Positions 16,781-26,287 of a stretch of 64,000 bases of DNA are shown here, piece after piece. The stretch spans positions 174,501-238,500 of the forward strand of contig NZ_CP092473.1 in the NCBI RefSeq assembly GCF_014287515.2. Direction: 5' to 3'. The position numbers and the translations under genes are program-made. The notes beneath the pieces were generated by a model. It saw only the letters and a list, made by a program, of their open reading frames with translations. It was not told the DNA's origin and did not search any database. The stretch is from Roseburia rectibacter. GTDB taxonomy: Bacteria > Bacillota > Clostridia > Lachnospirales > Lachnospiraceae. Every line of letters begins with the position of its first letter. Within the stretch, counting starts at the first letter, position 1.

Positions 16781-17335
16781 ATGATAGCAGACAAAAGCGC
16801 ACTACTGGTGATTGATGTGCAAAACCAGTTTGTAGAGGGGCTGCCGGAGGAGATGAAGGGTCTTTCGGTGGTTGAGAGTGTAAAACATGTGATTGAGGCA
16901 TTTCGAAAGGCGGGCAGACCGATTATCTATTTTCGGGAGGTACACCGGAAAAATCTGGTGGATTTCGGAAGAGAACTTGACGGAGATGAGGATGTCCATG
17001 CAGTAGAAGAAACACGCGCAGCTGATTATTTTACCGGAATAGAACCGTTGCCGGAAGAATATCAGATAGTAAAAAGGCGTTACAGTGGTTTCTTTGGCAC
17101 AGATCTGGAGATTTTATTAAAGGGACTTGGAATTGAGCATATCTATGCGGTTGGTTTGCTGACGGACGTCTGTGTACATTATACCTGTGCGGATGCACAT
17201 CAGCATGATTATCATATTCATGTGGTACGTGAAGCAGTGGGAGGATCGTCTCTTGTGGCGCATGAGGCAGCCCTCGCAGCAATTGAATATTTACAGCATG
17301 GAGCAGTGATCAGTGAGAAAGAGGTGTGTGAATGA
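16781..17335 (+). CDS. Isochorismatase-like cysteine amidohydrolase
   Basis: 184 residues from MIADKSALL; an upstream in-frame GTG overlaps the ribosome binding site (AAAGAGGTGG). The isochorismatase-like fold is shown by the triad positions: Asp in LLVIDVQNQF, Lys in IVKRRYSGFFGTDLE and Cys in LLTDVCVHYTCADA, with the cis-peptide region before the Cys. Family members hydrolyse small amides such as biuret, nicotinamide or N-carbamoyl compounds. Next to an allophanate-forming pathway, a biuret- or ureide-type substrate is an attractive guess, since biuret hydrolysis gives allophanate, but it is not proven. Its stop overlaps the next start (ATGA). Confidence 0.85.
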   Translation: MIADKSALLVIDVQNQFVEGLPEEMKGLSVVESVKHVIEAFRKAGRPIIYFREVHRKNLVDFGRELDGDEDVHAVEETRAADYFTGIEPLPEEYQIVKRRYSGFFGTDLEILLKGLGIEHIYAVGLLTDVCVHYTCADAHQHDYHIHVVREAVGGSSLVAHEAALAAIEYLQHGAVISEKEVCE

Positions 17336-18342
17336 TGAAGAAAAAAATGATTTCGATGGTACTTATTTTGACAATGGCAACAGGACTTATGACAGGATGT
17401 GGAAGTAACGAGACTGGAGAGACGGGGCAAAAAGAAACAGGTACAGCAGATACAACTGAAAATATAACTGTGACGATGGCGTCAAATCCGTTTGTGGGAT
17501 TGGCGCCATTTTATGTTGCGATGGATAAAGGATTTTTTGAGAACTGTGGTCTGGATTTTTCCATGGTGGATTTTGATGATTCGAGTGCATCCTGCTCGGC
17601 ACTGTTAGCAGGAAAAGTTGATCTTGCGTATACAACTTTGGATGCAGCGATCATTGCGGAGAGCCAGTATGAGGAAGATATGTTAGATGTAACGGCAATC
17701 GTGGACGAGTCTGCCGGAGCGGATGGAATCCTTGTCAAAAATGATATTAACAGTATTGCAGATCTGAAAGGAAAGACAGTCGGCGTGTCTATCAACCAGA
17801 CGTCACATTATCTGCTGATGCAGGCACTTGAGACAGCAGGACTTACGGATGCGGATGTAGATCTTGTTAATATGACTTCCTCTGATGCCGGAGTATCCTT
17901 TATCAGTGGTGATCTGGATGCGGCAGTTACATGGGAGCCATATCTTAGCAATGCGGTAGAGCAGGGAGTAGGAAAACTGATCTTTTCAAGTAAAGATGCA
18001 CCGGGTTCTATTGTAGATGTACTTGCTGTAGGAACAGACAATAAGGATGCAGCGTGGCTTGCACAGGTAAATGAGGCATATGAGAAAGGTCTGGATTATT
18101 TAAATGATGACAGCACACATGAAGAGGCAGTTGAGATAGTGGCAAAACATCTTGAAGTGAGTGCAGATGAAGCAGATTCCATGATTTCTACGATAAAACT
18201 TTATTCACCGGAGGATTCTTCTGCGGAATTAAAAGATGAAGGTCTTGTATATCAGGCAGTCGGGAAGATTTCCGGTTTCTATTTTGATAAAGGAATTATT
18301 GAGAAGCCAGTGGAACCGTCACACTTACTGGCAGAAGAATAA
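17332..18342 (+). CDS. NitT/TauT-type ABC transporter substrate-binding lipoprotein (first)
   Basis: 336 residues. The lipoprotein signal ends at the lipobox LMTGC. The mature part has the SsuA/NrtA-like pattern: FVGLAPFYVAMDKGFFE, LLAGKVDLAYTTLDAAI, DLKGKTVGVSINQTSHYLL and WEPYLSNAV. No permease or ATPase follows, so it presumably works with the membrane components at 28072-29715 or others elsewhere. It overlaps the amidohydrolase stop by 4 bp. Its relative at 27002 has a similar layout (both have NxxxxDAG followed by an exposed WEP motif), pointing to a duplicated receptor with different ligands. Confidence 0.9.
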   Translation: MMKKKMISMVLILTMATGLMTGCGSNETGETGQKETGTADTTENITVTMASNPFVGLAPFYVAMDKGFFENCGLDFSMVDFDDSSASCSALLAGKVDLAYTTLDAAIIAESQYEEDMLDVTAIVDESAGADGILVKNDINSIADLKGKTVGVSINQTSHYLLMQALETAGLTDADVDLVNMTSSDAGVSFISGDLDAAVTWEPYLSNAVEQGVGKLIFSSKDAPGSIVDVLAVGTDNKDAAWLAQVNEAYEKGLDYLNDDSTHEEAVEIVAKHLEVSADEADSMISTIKLYSPEDSSAELKDEGLVYQAVGKISGFYFDKGIIEKPVEPSHLLAEE

Positions 18343-18371
18343 TAGCAGGATCCGGCTGCTTTTAACGGATA

Positions 18372-18400
18372 TTGTCGTATGATTTTTCCTGTGATAGAAT
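18372..18400 (+). promoter_or_regulatory. Promoter of the second luxR gene
   Basis: TTGTCG and TAGAAT with 17-bp spacing, 30 bp before the ATG. Confidence 0.55.
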
Positions 18401-18430
18401 TGGGGAAAATACGAGTTGGAATGAGCAGAT

Positions 18431-19216
18431 ATGGAAAACACATTAAAAGAAACAGAATGGCTGACCATCAATAAAGTGTTGCTGGAAATGTATGATATTA
18501 CCGATATTGATCAATTTACGGAACGGGTGTTAAAAACTTACCGTATGTTGATCCCATATACGAAAGGATATTTTATTGTTTTTAATGAAGCAGGCGGCAT
18601 TGAAAGCGAAAAATCGTCCTTTATTGAGATGGAGCCGGGAGTCTATGAAGAATATCTGGATTCTTATTATGAAAAAGACTACATGAAATATACATTTGAA
18701 TTGTCTGAGCATACGATCACTTACCGTGATACCGATATTATGGAGGAGTCACTGCGGCAGAAAACAGAGTTTTATCAGGGATTTTTAAAACCGAATCATA
18801 TCCCGTTTGGCGCGGGGATACTGCTTCGCAGATATGGAAAACCGATTGGTATTGTTAATTTTTTCCGAAGTGAACTTCTTGGGGATTTTTCGGACAAAGA
18901 TATGTTTATCTTAGAAGTGCTAAAGGGGCACCTTTCCCATAAACTGGCAGGACTACTCAATGGAACAAAGCAGGCGGCAGGCGACAGGAATAAGATGCTT
19001 GCACATCTTGCGGCAGAATTTGAACTGTCAGAGCGGGAAAAAGAAGCGCTGACCTGTATGGACGGGGGAATGACAAATGCCCAGATCGCAGAGAATATGG
19101 GAATCAGTCTTTCTACGGTAAAAAAACATGTTTACCATATTTTTGAAAAAGTAGGGGTAGACACCAGAGCGCAGCTTCGTAATGTTTTAGAGACATATAA
19201 CTCTACAAAGTTCTAA
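18431..19216 (+). CDS. LuxR-family transcriptional regulator (second paralogue)
   Basis: 261 residues with the same architecture as the regulator at 15933: an N-terminal sensor-like domain and a C-terminal LuxR HTH (LSEREKEALTCMDGGMTNAQIAENMGISLSTVKKHVYHIFEKVGVDTRAQL, read in pieces). The ribosome binding site is weak. It is transcribed towards the carboxylase operon and its stop codon lies within the first of three AAAGTTCWA repeats, so it is the best candidate activator of that operon. Confidence 0.88.
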   Translation: MENTLKETEWLTINKVLLEMYDITDIDQFTERVLKTYRMLIPYTKGYFIVFNEAGGIESEKSSFIEMEPGVYEEYLDSYYEKDYMKYTFELSEHTITYRDTDIMEESLRQKTEFYQGFLKPNHIPFGAGILLRRYGKPIGIVNFFRSELLGDFSDKDMFILEVLKGHLSHKLAGLLNGTKQAAGDRNKMLAHLAAEFELSEREKEALTCMDGGMTNAQIAENMGISLSTVKKHVYHIFEKVGVDTRAQLRNVLETYNSTKF

Positions 19217-19258
19217 AAAAGTTCTAATTATACAGAAAAAAATGCATACAAAGTTCAA
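19207..19258 (+). promoter_or_regulatory. Three direct repeats AAAGTTC(T/A)A upstream of the carboxylase operon
   Basis: Copies at 19207-19215, 19218-19226 and 19250-19258. The last ends directly at the -35 hexamer. The spacings (11 and 32 bp) are close to whole helical turns, as for an activator contacting RNA polymerase. Confidence 0.5.
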
Positions 19259-19287
19259 TTGTCACATTATTTTTCCGATGCTACAAT
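19259..19287 (+). promoter_or_regulatory. Promoter of the carboxylase operon
   Basis: TTGTCA and TACAAT with 17-bp spacing. Transcription would begin near 19294, ahead of the terminator hairpin at 19306-19358. Confidence 0.6.
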
Positions 19288-19305
19288 CAGTGCATAAGAA
19301 AACAG

Positions 19306-19358
19306 AAAGAGGAAATGCAAAGGTGCATAAAAAGCAGCCTTTGCGTTTCCTCTTTTTT
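19306..19358 (+). terminator. Strong terminator/attenuator in the carboxylase leader
   Basis: An 18-bp stem (AAAGAGGAAATGCAAAGG pairing with CCTTTGCGTTTCCTCTTT, one G-U pair) followed by six T residues. It lies between the promoter at 19259-19287 and the first gene at 19411, so it acts either as an attenuator of this operon or as the terminator of the luxR gene. Confidence 0.85.
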
Positions 19359-19410
19359 GTACCCAAAATAAGCGTTTGATCAGCAGATTCAAAGAAAGGT
19401 GGAAATTATT

Positions 19411-20130
19411 ATGAAGAAAATCTGGAGCAGGACATTAAGACCGGGAGAGAAATGGTCAGGAAATATTGGACGTGGAAAATATATTCATTTCAAGGCGCTC
19501 GGCGATGACGCAAATGTTTCCATGTTGATGTACAACATGTTAGATACTTCGGAGCGCTATAACATGCCGGATACGTTAAAAGCACAGTTTATTTCCTCCC
19601 TGACAAAAGGAAATGTGCTGATGAGCGATAACGGACGTGTGTTGGCCAGTATCGTGGAGGACAGCCTTGGATGGCATGATACGATCTCAGGATATACGAC
19701 AAGGCTTCTCACCGATGAGAAATACGGAAAGACAACTTATCAGGAAATGAGAAATGACTGGCACCGTTGCGGAGAGGAAAACTTCAAAATGGAACTTGTC
19801 CGCAACAATATGAGTGCAAGAGATTTAGTTCCATGTGTGAATCTCTTCTCAAAAGTTTACATCGAGGAAGATGGCAGCATGCATTTTGAGGAAGGACACT
19901 GCAAAGAGGGCGCAACCGTAACACTCCGCACGGAGATGGATATGATCTTTATCGTATCAAACACGCCAAACCCGTTAGATCCTGCAAAAGAATTTCCTTC
20001 GGTTCCGGTTTCCATTGAAGTATATGATGCACCGGAAGTTGACCTAACAGATGAATGTGTCAATTATCGTCCGGAGAATTACAGAGCATTTGAAAATACA
20101 TGGGAATATTACAACCTGCTGGGACGTTAA
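19411..20130 (+). CDS. DUF1989 urea-carboxylase-associated protein (carboxyguanidine deiminase subunit candidate)
   Basis: 239 residues from MKKIWSRTLRPGEKWSG, with AAAGGTGG 8 nt upstream. It is of the DUF1989 family, known as urea-carboxylase-associated protein. In Pseudomonas syringae the two DUF1989 proteins next to the carboxylase were shown to form carboxyguanidine deiminase (CgdAB), which turns carboxyguanidine into allophanate and ammonia. Visible motifs include DNGRVLASIVEDSLGWHD, CGEENF and DLVPCVNLFSKV; conserved Cys and His residues are candidate zinc ligands. The next gene is its partner. I cannot say which subunit this is. Confidence 0.85.
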   Translation: MKKIWSRTLRPGEKWSGNIGRGKYIHFKALGDDANVSMLMYNMLDTSERYNMPDTLKAQFISSLTKGNVLMSDNGRVLASIVEDSLGWHDTISGYTTRLLTDEKYGKTTYQEMRNDWHRCGEENFKMELVRNNMSARDLVPCVNLFSKVYIEEDGSMHFEEGHCKEGATVTLRTEMDMIFIVSNTPNPLDPAKEFPSVPVSIEVYDAPEVDLTDECVNYRPENYRAFENTWEYYNLLGR

Positions 20131-20200
20131 AAGGTAGAACGGAGCCAAATCAGTAAACAATCAGGCAGAGAAAATTGTTGTAGAAAACGGAGGTTAAGAT

Positions 20201-20854
20201 ATGTACGGATTTATAGAGAAAACAAGTGATTTAAAAGAAGAAAATGCAATTTATAACGAAGTCGTGGAAGCCGGGAAAGGCTGGATGCATGAACTGCTTC
20301 CGGGACAGTCCTTAAGAATTGTAGACATGGAAGGAAATCAGGCAGTCGATACCACATTTTATGACATGACCAACCCGGAGGATCATTACGGAGCAATCCC
20401 AACGATCGTGATGCAGAAAAATATCTATCTGACTACGGGTACGATCCTAAGAACTGAGTCAGGAAAGCCGTTGTTAGAGATCACGGCAGATCTGACCGGA
20501 CGTCATGACACGATCGGCGGTGCATGTTCCGCACAGAGCAATACCGTAAGATATGCAAGAGAAAAAATTTACATGCACAATTGCAGAGACAGCTTTATGT
20601 TACAGCTTGCAGATGATACGCATGGTTTCATGAAACGTGACCTTGCCCCAAACATTAACTTTTTCATGAATGTTCCGGTGTCAAAGGATGGCGGTTCAAA
20701 ATTCGATGACGGTGTTTCTGCACCGGGCAAATATGTGGAGATGAAGGCGTTAGAGCATACGATGGTGTTAGTCAGCAACTGTCCGCAGCTCAACAATCCA
20801 TGTAATGCATACAACCCGACCCCGATTAAGATGCTGATCTGGGACGCAGAGTAA
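20201..20854 (+). CDS. DUF1989 urea-carboxylase-associated protein, second subunit
   Basis: 217 residues and homologous to the preceding gene: GQSLRIVDMEGNQAVDTTFYD, DLTGRHDTIGGACSAQSNTVRY, DLAPNINFFMNVPV and LVSNCPQLNNPCNAYNPTPI are DUF1989 landmarks. Conserved Cys and His residues (GACSAQ, MHNC, SNCPQ) are candidate metal ligands. It probably forms a heteromer with the 239-residue protein and deiminates the product of the biotin carboxylase. A GGAGGTTAAGAT ribosome binding site precedes the ATG, and the carboxylase starts 30 bp after its stop. Confidence 0.87.
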   Translation: MYGFIEKTSDLKEENAIYNEVVEAGKGWMHELLPGQSLRIVDMEGNQAVDTTFYDMTNPEDHYGAIPTIVMQKNIYLTTGTILRTESGKPLLEITADLTGRHDTIGGACSAQSNTVRYAREKIYMHNCRDSFMLQLADDTHGFMKRDLAPNINFFMNVPVSKDGGSKFDDGVSAPGKYVEMKALEHTMVLVSNCPQLNNPCNAYNPTPIKMLIWDAE

Positions 20855-20884
20855 AAAATGTGAAAAAAGTTTGGAGGATTCCCT

Positions 20885-23800
20885 ATGTTTGATAAAGTAC
20901 TGATAGCAAATCGTGGAGCAATCGCAGTTCGAATTGAACGTACCTTAAAGAAAATGGGAATCGGCAGTGTTGCTGTATATTCTAAGGCGGATCAGGATAG
21001 TTTACATGTGGAACGTGCAGACGAGGCAGTATACATTGGCGATGGTACGGCAAAAGAGACATATCTCGATACAAAAAAAATCATAAAAGCTGCATTAGAT
21101 ACCGGTGCAAAAGCCATCCATCCGGGATACGGATTTTTGAGTGAGAATACAGATTTTGCGAAAGAATGTGAGGAGAACGGCATTAAGTTCATTGGACCGG
21201 ATTCTGAACAGATCAAGTTATTCGGTTTGAAACATTCCGCAAGAGCACTTGCAGAGAAGGCAGATGTTCCACTGTTACCTGGAACAGGACTTTTGTCCGG
21301 AGTGGAAGAAGCAGTTACAGAGGCAGAAAAAATCGGATATCCGGTTATCTTAAAGAGCACCGCAGGCGGCGGTGGAATTGGAATGAGGATCTGTAACTCC
21401 ACCGAAGAATTACGGCAGGCTTATGATGCAGTTTGTCATCTCGCTGCAGCAAACTTTAATGATGCCGGCGTATTTCTTGAAAAATATGTAACGCGTTCCC
21501 GCCATGTGGAAGTGCAGATTTTCGGCAACGAATACGGTGAGACAACAGCACTGGCAGAGAGAGACTGCTCGGTACAGAGAAGAAACCAGAAAGTTGTTGA
21601 GGAGAGTCCGGCACCGAATCTTTCGGATGAAGTCAGGGAAAAAATGTATGCGGCAGCAGAACGGCTTGCAAAGGAAGCTTCCTACAGAAGTGCCGGAACG
21701 GTTGAGTTTTTATACGATGATCAGACGGAAGGATTTTATTTCCTTGAGGTAAATACAAGACTTCAGGTAGAACATGGTATCACAGAGGAGGTACTTGGGA
21801 TCGACCTTGTGGAGTGGATGGTCAAAGAGGCTGCTGGTGAGTTAAAAAATATAAAATCACTGGTACATAAGCCGCAGGGACATGCGATCGAGGTTCGTGT
21901 CTATGCTGAGGACTGCATTAACGGATTCCGCCCTGGCACAGGAAAGATCGATGCGGTTACATTTTCACCGGAAGCGCGTGTGGAGACCTGGATCCAGAAA
22001 GGTGTGGAGGTAACATCCCTTTATGATCCGATGCTTGCAAAACTGATCGTACATGGAAGTGACCGTGCCGATGCGATCGCAAAGATGGAACGTGTACTTA
22101 AAGATTCAAGAGTGTACGGAATTACCTCAAATATGCAGTATTTAGCAGCACTGTTAAAAACAGAAACCTATCAGACCGGTGCATTATTTACCGGAATGTT
22201 AAAAGATTTTATGCCACAGGAGCATGCAATCGAAGTACTTGACGGCGGAGTACAGACAACGGTTCAGGATTATCCGGGCATGATCGGTTACTGGTTTGTA
22301 GGAGTTCCACCATGTGGCCCAATGGATGCTTATAACTTCCGAATTGGAAACAGCATTCTTGGCAATGATGAGAGTGCACCGGGATTAGAGCTGACATTAA
22401 GAGGCGGCAGTTACCGTTTCCGTACAACCGTAAGTTTCTGTATCACAGGTGCAGATATGAAGGCAACCTTAGATGGAGTGGAGATCCCGATGTATCAGGT
22501 GGTACATGCATCCGCCATGCAGGTGCTGAAATTTAAAGACTGTAAAGTCGGAATGAGAACCTATCTCTTAGTGGCAGGCGGATTTGATATGCCAAAGATC
22601 ATGGGCAGCAGTTCTACCTTTATTGATGGAAAATTCGGCGGACACAACGGACGTACCTTACGCACCGGAGATGTGCTTCGTTTACAGGAAAAATGTGTGA
22701 TCGATTCGATCGATTCCATGCCGGAAAAATATCGTCCAAAACTGACGAATGAGTGGACGATCGGTGTGATCCCGGGGCCACAGCCGACACCGGAATATTT
22801 GAAACCGGAATACTTAAAGACCTTAACAGAATCTGAGTATGAGGTAAACTTTAACAGCGCGAGAACCGGTATCCGTTTAAATGGCCCGATCCCTCAGTGG
22901 GTACGGGAGGATGGCGGCGAGGCAGGACTTCATCCGTCAAACATTCACGACAATGCCTATGCGGTAGGTACCCTGGATCTGACCGGTGACCAGTCCATTT
23001 TACTTGGACCGGACGGTCCGAGCCTTGGCGGATTTGTATGTTCCGTGACAACGGCAAAAGGCGAGATGTGGAAATTAGGACAGCTTCATCCGGGCGATAA
23101 AGTTCACTTCAGGCTTCTTGATTTAGATCAGGCAAAGGAAATCCGGGAAGCGGAGGAAGCAAATCTTCGTCATGAATATCAAGAAGTTGTACTGCCGGAG
23201 CAAAAAGATCTTGATTATCATTACGCGATCCTCGCAGAGGAAACGGCAGCGGGAACAAAGATCGTTGCAAGACTTGATGGTGAAGATAATATTCTGGTGG
23301 AATACGGAGAGATGGAACTCGATATTGCGATCCGTTTCCGTGTTCACGTTCTAATGCAGGAGTTAAAGAAAAAAAATCTGCCGATTATTGACCTGACACC
23401 GGGCATCCGTTCCTTACAGGTACATTTTGATATCGAAAAGATTTCTCTTAAGGAAATGCTTGCAGCGGTACTTGAAACCAACCGCACATTACCGGAACTT
23501 TCCGATGTAACGGTTCCGTCAAGAATCATCTGGCTTCCGTTATCCTGGGATGATCCGCAGACACAGCTTGCAGCAAAACGTTATCAGCAGACGGTAAGAC
23601 CAAATGCACCATGGTGTCCGAGCAACCCGGAATTTATCCGCAGGATCAATGGTTTAGACAGTATCGAAGATGTAAAGAAAATCGTATTTGATGCAGATTA
23701 TCTGGTACTTGGACTTGGAGATGTATATCTCGGTGCTCCGGTTGCAACACCAGTCGATCCGAGACACCGTATGGTAACGACGAAATACAATCCGGCAAGA

Positions 23801-24466
23801 CCGTGGACACCGGAAAATGCAGTTGGTATTGGCGGCGCCTATCTGTGTGTCTATGGTATGGAGGGCCCTGGCGGTTATCAGTTTGTCGGACGTACCATCC
23901 AGATGTGGAACCCACTCAAAGAGACAGAATACTTTAAGTCCGGAAAACCGTGGCTTTTGGATTTCTTTGACCAGATCCGTTTCTATCCGGTCAGTGCAGA
24001 GGAAATTTTAAAAGACAGAGAAGATTTTCTTCGTGGAAGATTCAAGATTAAGATAGAAGAGACAAGCTTCAATCTTGGAAAATATCAGGAGTTCTTAAAA
24101 GAGCATGAAGATACGATCCGTGTATTTAAAGACCATCAGGAAGCATCTTTTGAGGCTGAGCGGCAGATGTGGAAAGAAAAAGGACTCGATGAGTTTGATT
24201 CCGAGACACAGGATGCACCGGCAATCGTGGAAGAAACCGTACCGGACGGCTGTGAGGCAGCAAGAACCAATATTCCGGGAAGTGTATGGAAGGTATTAGT
24301 TGAGGACGGACAGAAGGTCAGAGAGGGGGACACTCTTGTGATCTTAGAGAGCATGAAAATGGAATTCCCGGTTACGGCAGAGTACAGCGGAACCATTGAA
24401 AAAGTATATTTAAAACCGGGCGAACAGGTAAATTCCGGACAGCTTGCGGCAAGTATCCGCGTGTAA
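20885..24466 (+). CDS. Biotin-dependent urea/guanidine carboxylase
   Basis: 1193 residues, the full length for this family. Residues 1-445 are a biotin carboxylase with ATP-grasp fold (HPGYGFLSEN, KSTAGGGGIGMRI near 160, EVNTRLQVEHG near 290). From about 455 comes the carboxyltransferase, KipA-like part first (QTTVQDYPGMIGYWFVGVPP) and KipI-like part near 780-1010. The C-terminal biotinyl domain has LESMKME with the biotin lysine near 1157. It uses ATP and bicarbonate to carboxylate urea to allophanate or guanidine to carboxyguanidine. Because the DUF1989 pair is co-transcribed, guanidine is the more likely substrate; urea amidolyases that act on urea alone do not need that pair. No guanidine riboswitch was seen, so the assignment rests on context. 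Confidence 0.9.
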   Translation: MFDKVLIANRGAIAVRIERTLKKMGIGSVAVYSKADQDSLHVERADEAVYIGDGTAKETYLDTKKIIKAALDTGAKAIHPGYGFLSENTDFAKECEENGIKFIGPDSEQIKLFGLKHSARALAEKADVPLLPGTGLLSGVEEAVTEAEKIGYPVILKSTAGGGGIGMRICNSTEELRQAYDAVCHLAAANFNDAGVFLEKYVTRSRHVEVQIFGNEYGETTALAERDCSVQRRNQKVVEESPAPNLSDEVREKMYAAAERLAKEASYRSAGTVEFLYDDQTEGFYFLEVNTRLQVEHGITEEVLGIDLVEWMVKEAAGELKNIKSLVHKPQGHAIEVRVYAEDCINGFRPGTGKIDAVTFSPEARVETWIQKGVEVTSLYDPMLAKLIVHGSDRADAIAKMERVLKDSRVYGITSNMQYLAALLKTETYQTGALFTGMLKDFMPQEHAIEVLDGGVQTTVQDYPGMIGYWFVGVPPCGPMDAYNFRIGNSILGNDESAPGLELTLRGGSYRFRTTVSFCITGADMKATLDGVEIPMYQVVHASAMQVLKFKDCKVGMRTYLLVAGGFDMPKIMGSSSTFIDGKFGGHNGRTLRTGDVLRLQEKCVIDSIDSMPEKYRPKLTNEWTIGVIPGPQPTPEYLKPEYLKTLTESEYEVNFNSARTGIRLNGPIPQWVREDGGEAGLHPSNIHDNAYAVGTLDLTGDQSILLGPDGPSLGGFVCSVTTAKGEMWKLGQLHPGDKVHFRLLDLDQAKEIREAEEANLRHEYQEVVLPEQKDLDYHYAILAEETAAGTKIVARLDGEDNILVEYGEMELDIAIRFRVHVLMQELKKKNLPIIDLTPGIRSLQVHFDIEKISLKEMLAAVLETNRTLPELSDVTVPSRIIWLPLSWDDPQTQLAAKRYQQTVRPNAPWCPSNPEFIRRINGLDSIEDVKKIVFDADYLVLGLGDVYLGAPVATPVDPRHRMVTTKYNPARPWTPENAVGIGGAYLCVYGMEGPGGYQFVGRTIQMWNPLKETEYFKSGKPWLLDFFDQIRFYPVSAEEILKDREDFLRGRFKIKIEETSFNLGKYQEFLKEHEDTIRVFKDHQEASFEAERQMWKEKGLDEFDSETQDAPAIVEETVPDGCEAARTNIPGSVWKVLVEDGQKVREGDTLVILESMKMEFPVTAEYSGTIEKVYLKPGEQVNSGQLAASIRV

Positions 24467-24482
24467 AAGGAGAGTGATAAAT

Positions 24483-26189
24483 ATGAAATATTTCCCCAAA
24501 AAACTGACAATGACATGGATCAGAAACAGTTATAAAGAAGGATCACTTACCCCGGCGGAGCTTGCCGGCGAGATCGTGCGCCGGGCAGAAAAGTACAGGG
24601 ATTATAATATCTGGATTGTCGCGCCGGATCTGAAACGGATGATGGGTTACATTGAAAAACTTCCAAAAGATATGGAATCGCTTCCATTATGGGGTATCCC
24701 GTTTGCAGTCAAGGACAACATTGATGTGGCGGGATCTCCTACGACAGCAGCGTGTCCGGATTATGCATATGATCCAAAAGAAGATGCAGCGGTTGTAAAA
24801 AAACTGATCGGGGCAGGCGCATTTCCGGTTGGGAAAACCAACTTAGACCAGTTTGCAACAGGTCTTGTCGGAACGAGAAGCCCTTATGGAGAAGTAAAAA
24901 ACGCACTTGATCCAGAGCTGATCAGCGGTGGATCAAGTTCCGGTTCCGCAGTCTCTGTGGCACTTGGAATGGCAGCGTTCTCACTGGGAACAGATACCGC
25001 AGGTTCCGGCCGTGTACCGGCAGCATTAAACTGTCTGGTGGGCTACAAGCCGTCTCTCGGTGCCTGGTCGACCAAAGGAGTGGTTCCGGCATGCGCAAGC
25101 CTTGACTGTGTCACCGTGTTTGCAAACAGCTTGGAAGATGCAGAGAAAGTCAACCTTGCGGCACGCGGCGTGGATGAAGAGTGCTGCTGGTCAAGGGCGT
25201 ACAAAGAGCCACTGCCAAAACTTCCGAAAAAAATCTGTCTGGCAAAAGACGGTGTGACATTTTACGGACCATATGCAGATATTTACAAAGCAAAATGGGA
25301 ACAGGCGAAAAAGCGGATCGAGGATATGGGAATTACCGTGGAATATATCGATTACACGATGTTTTCAAAGGCAGCATCCATTCTTTATGACGGACCCTGG
25401 GTGGCAGAGCGCTGGAAAGATCTCGGTGATTTCGTGGAGAGCCACCCGGGAAAAGTATTTCCGGTAACAGAAACAGTTTTAAGGTCAGGCGATAAACCGG
25501 AGCACACGGCAAGAAAAGTATTCGAGGCGATGCACCAGTTACAGGAATACCGGATGCGGGCAAGACACATTTTAAAAGACGCCGTTCTCATCATGCCGAC
25601 GGCGGGCGGTACATTTAAAAGAGATGATGTCAGAAAAGATCCGATTTCCACAAACAGTCAGATGGGACTTTATACAAATCACTGTAACCTGCTTGACATG
25701 TGTGCCATAGCAGTGCCGGAAAATACGGCAGATACAGGCATTCCGTTTGGAATTACCATTTTCTCATTATCCGATCAGGAGGGCGAGATCCTTGGCACGG
25801 CGGAACAGTTTTTAAAGACACAGAGTATCCCGTTTGCGGTATGCGGACTGCATAAAAAAGGATTTCCATTGGAAAGCCAGCTGACAGAGCTTGGGGCTTC
25901 CTATCGGGAAAGTGTAAACACCGCACCACATTACAGGATGTACCGTCTGGATACGGTACCGGAGAAACCGGGCATGGTGTATGACGATAAAAAAGGCGCT
26001 GCGATCGCAGTTGATATCTATGAACTGCCGGTTGTGAGTGTCGGAGCATTTTTAGGTCAGATCAGGAAACCACTCTGTATCGGGGATGTGGAATTATCCG
26101 ATGGCAGGATTGTAAAAGGATTTCTGTGTGAGGAATACGGGCTGGCAAACGCAAAGGAGATCACTGATATCGGGAAGTACGAAGTGTAA
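24483..26189 (+). CDS. atzF: Allophanate hydrolase (amidase signature family)
   Basis: 568 residues from MKYFPKKLTMTW, with AGGAGA 9 nt upstream and 16 bp after the carboxylase. It has the amidase-signature Ser-cisSer-Lys triad: Lys in FAVKDNIDVAG (near 76), cis-Ser in GGSSSGSAVS (near 150) and the nucleophile in GTDTAGSGRVPAAL (near 174). The C-terminal domain (PGMVYDDKKGAAIAVDIYELP, GDVELSDGRIVKGFLCEEYG) is that of allophanate hydrolases. It converts allophanate to ammonia and CO2 and so completes the pathway started by the carboxylase and the DUF1989 pair. Confidence 0.93.
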   Translation: MKYFPKKLTMTWIRNSYKEGSLTPAELAGEIVRRAEKYRDYNIWIVAPDLKRMMGYIEKLPKDMESLPLWGIPFAVKDNIDVAGSPTTAACPDYAYDPKEDAAVVKKLIGAGAFPVGKTNLDQFATGLVGTRSPYGEVKNALDPELISGGSSSGSAVSVALGMAAFSLGTDTAGSGRVPAALNCLVGYKPSLGAWSTKGVVPACASLDCVTVFANSLEDAEKVNLAARGVDEECCWSRAYKEPLPKLPKKICLAKDGVTFYGPYADIYKAKWEQAKKRIEDMGITVEYIDYTMFSKAASILYDGPWVAERWKDLGDFVESHPGKVFPVTETVLRSGDKPEHTARKVFEAMHQLQEYRMRARHILKDAVLIMPTAGGTFKRDDVRKDPISTNSQMGLYTNHCNLLDMCAIAVPENTADTGIPFGITIFSLSDQEGEILGTAEQFLKTQSIPFAVCGLHKKGFPLESQLTELGASYRESVNTAPHYRMYRLDTVPEKPGMVYDDKKGAAIAVDIYELPVVSVGAFLGQIRKPLCIGDVELSDGRIVKGFLCEEYGLANAKEITDIGKYEV

Positions 26190-26287
26190 CAATAAAGACG
26201 TAATAACAAACATGTAATGATAAAAGGCATAAATAAGGAATGAAGTAGCTAATGAACAATAAGCAGGAAGAAATGGAGGATACAAAT

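Noticed and set aside
16659..19410. Guanidine-I (ykkC) riboswitch near the carboxylase or transporter genes
   Set aside because: I looked for the conserved CTAGGGTTCCG and GGGATAAAAGCCCGGG-type elements upstream of the island genes and saw none; only a plain attenuator hairpin is present.
23123..23347. Minus-strand and other short ORFs inside the carboxylase gene
   Set aside because: Shadows of a gene with intact domains; no ribosome binding sites or recognisable proteins.
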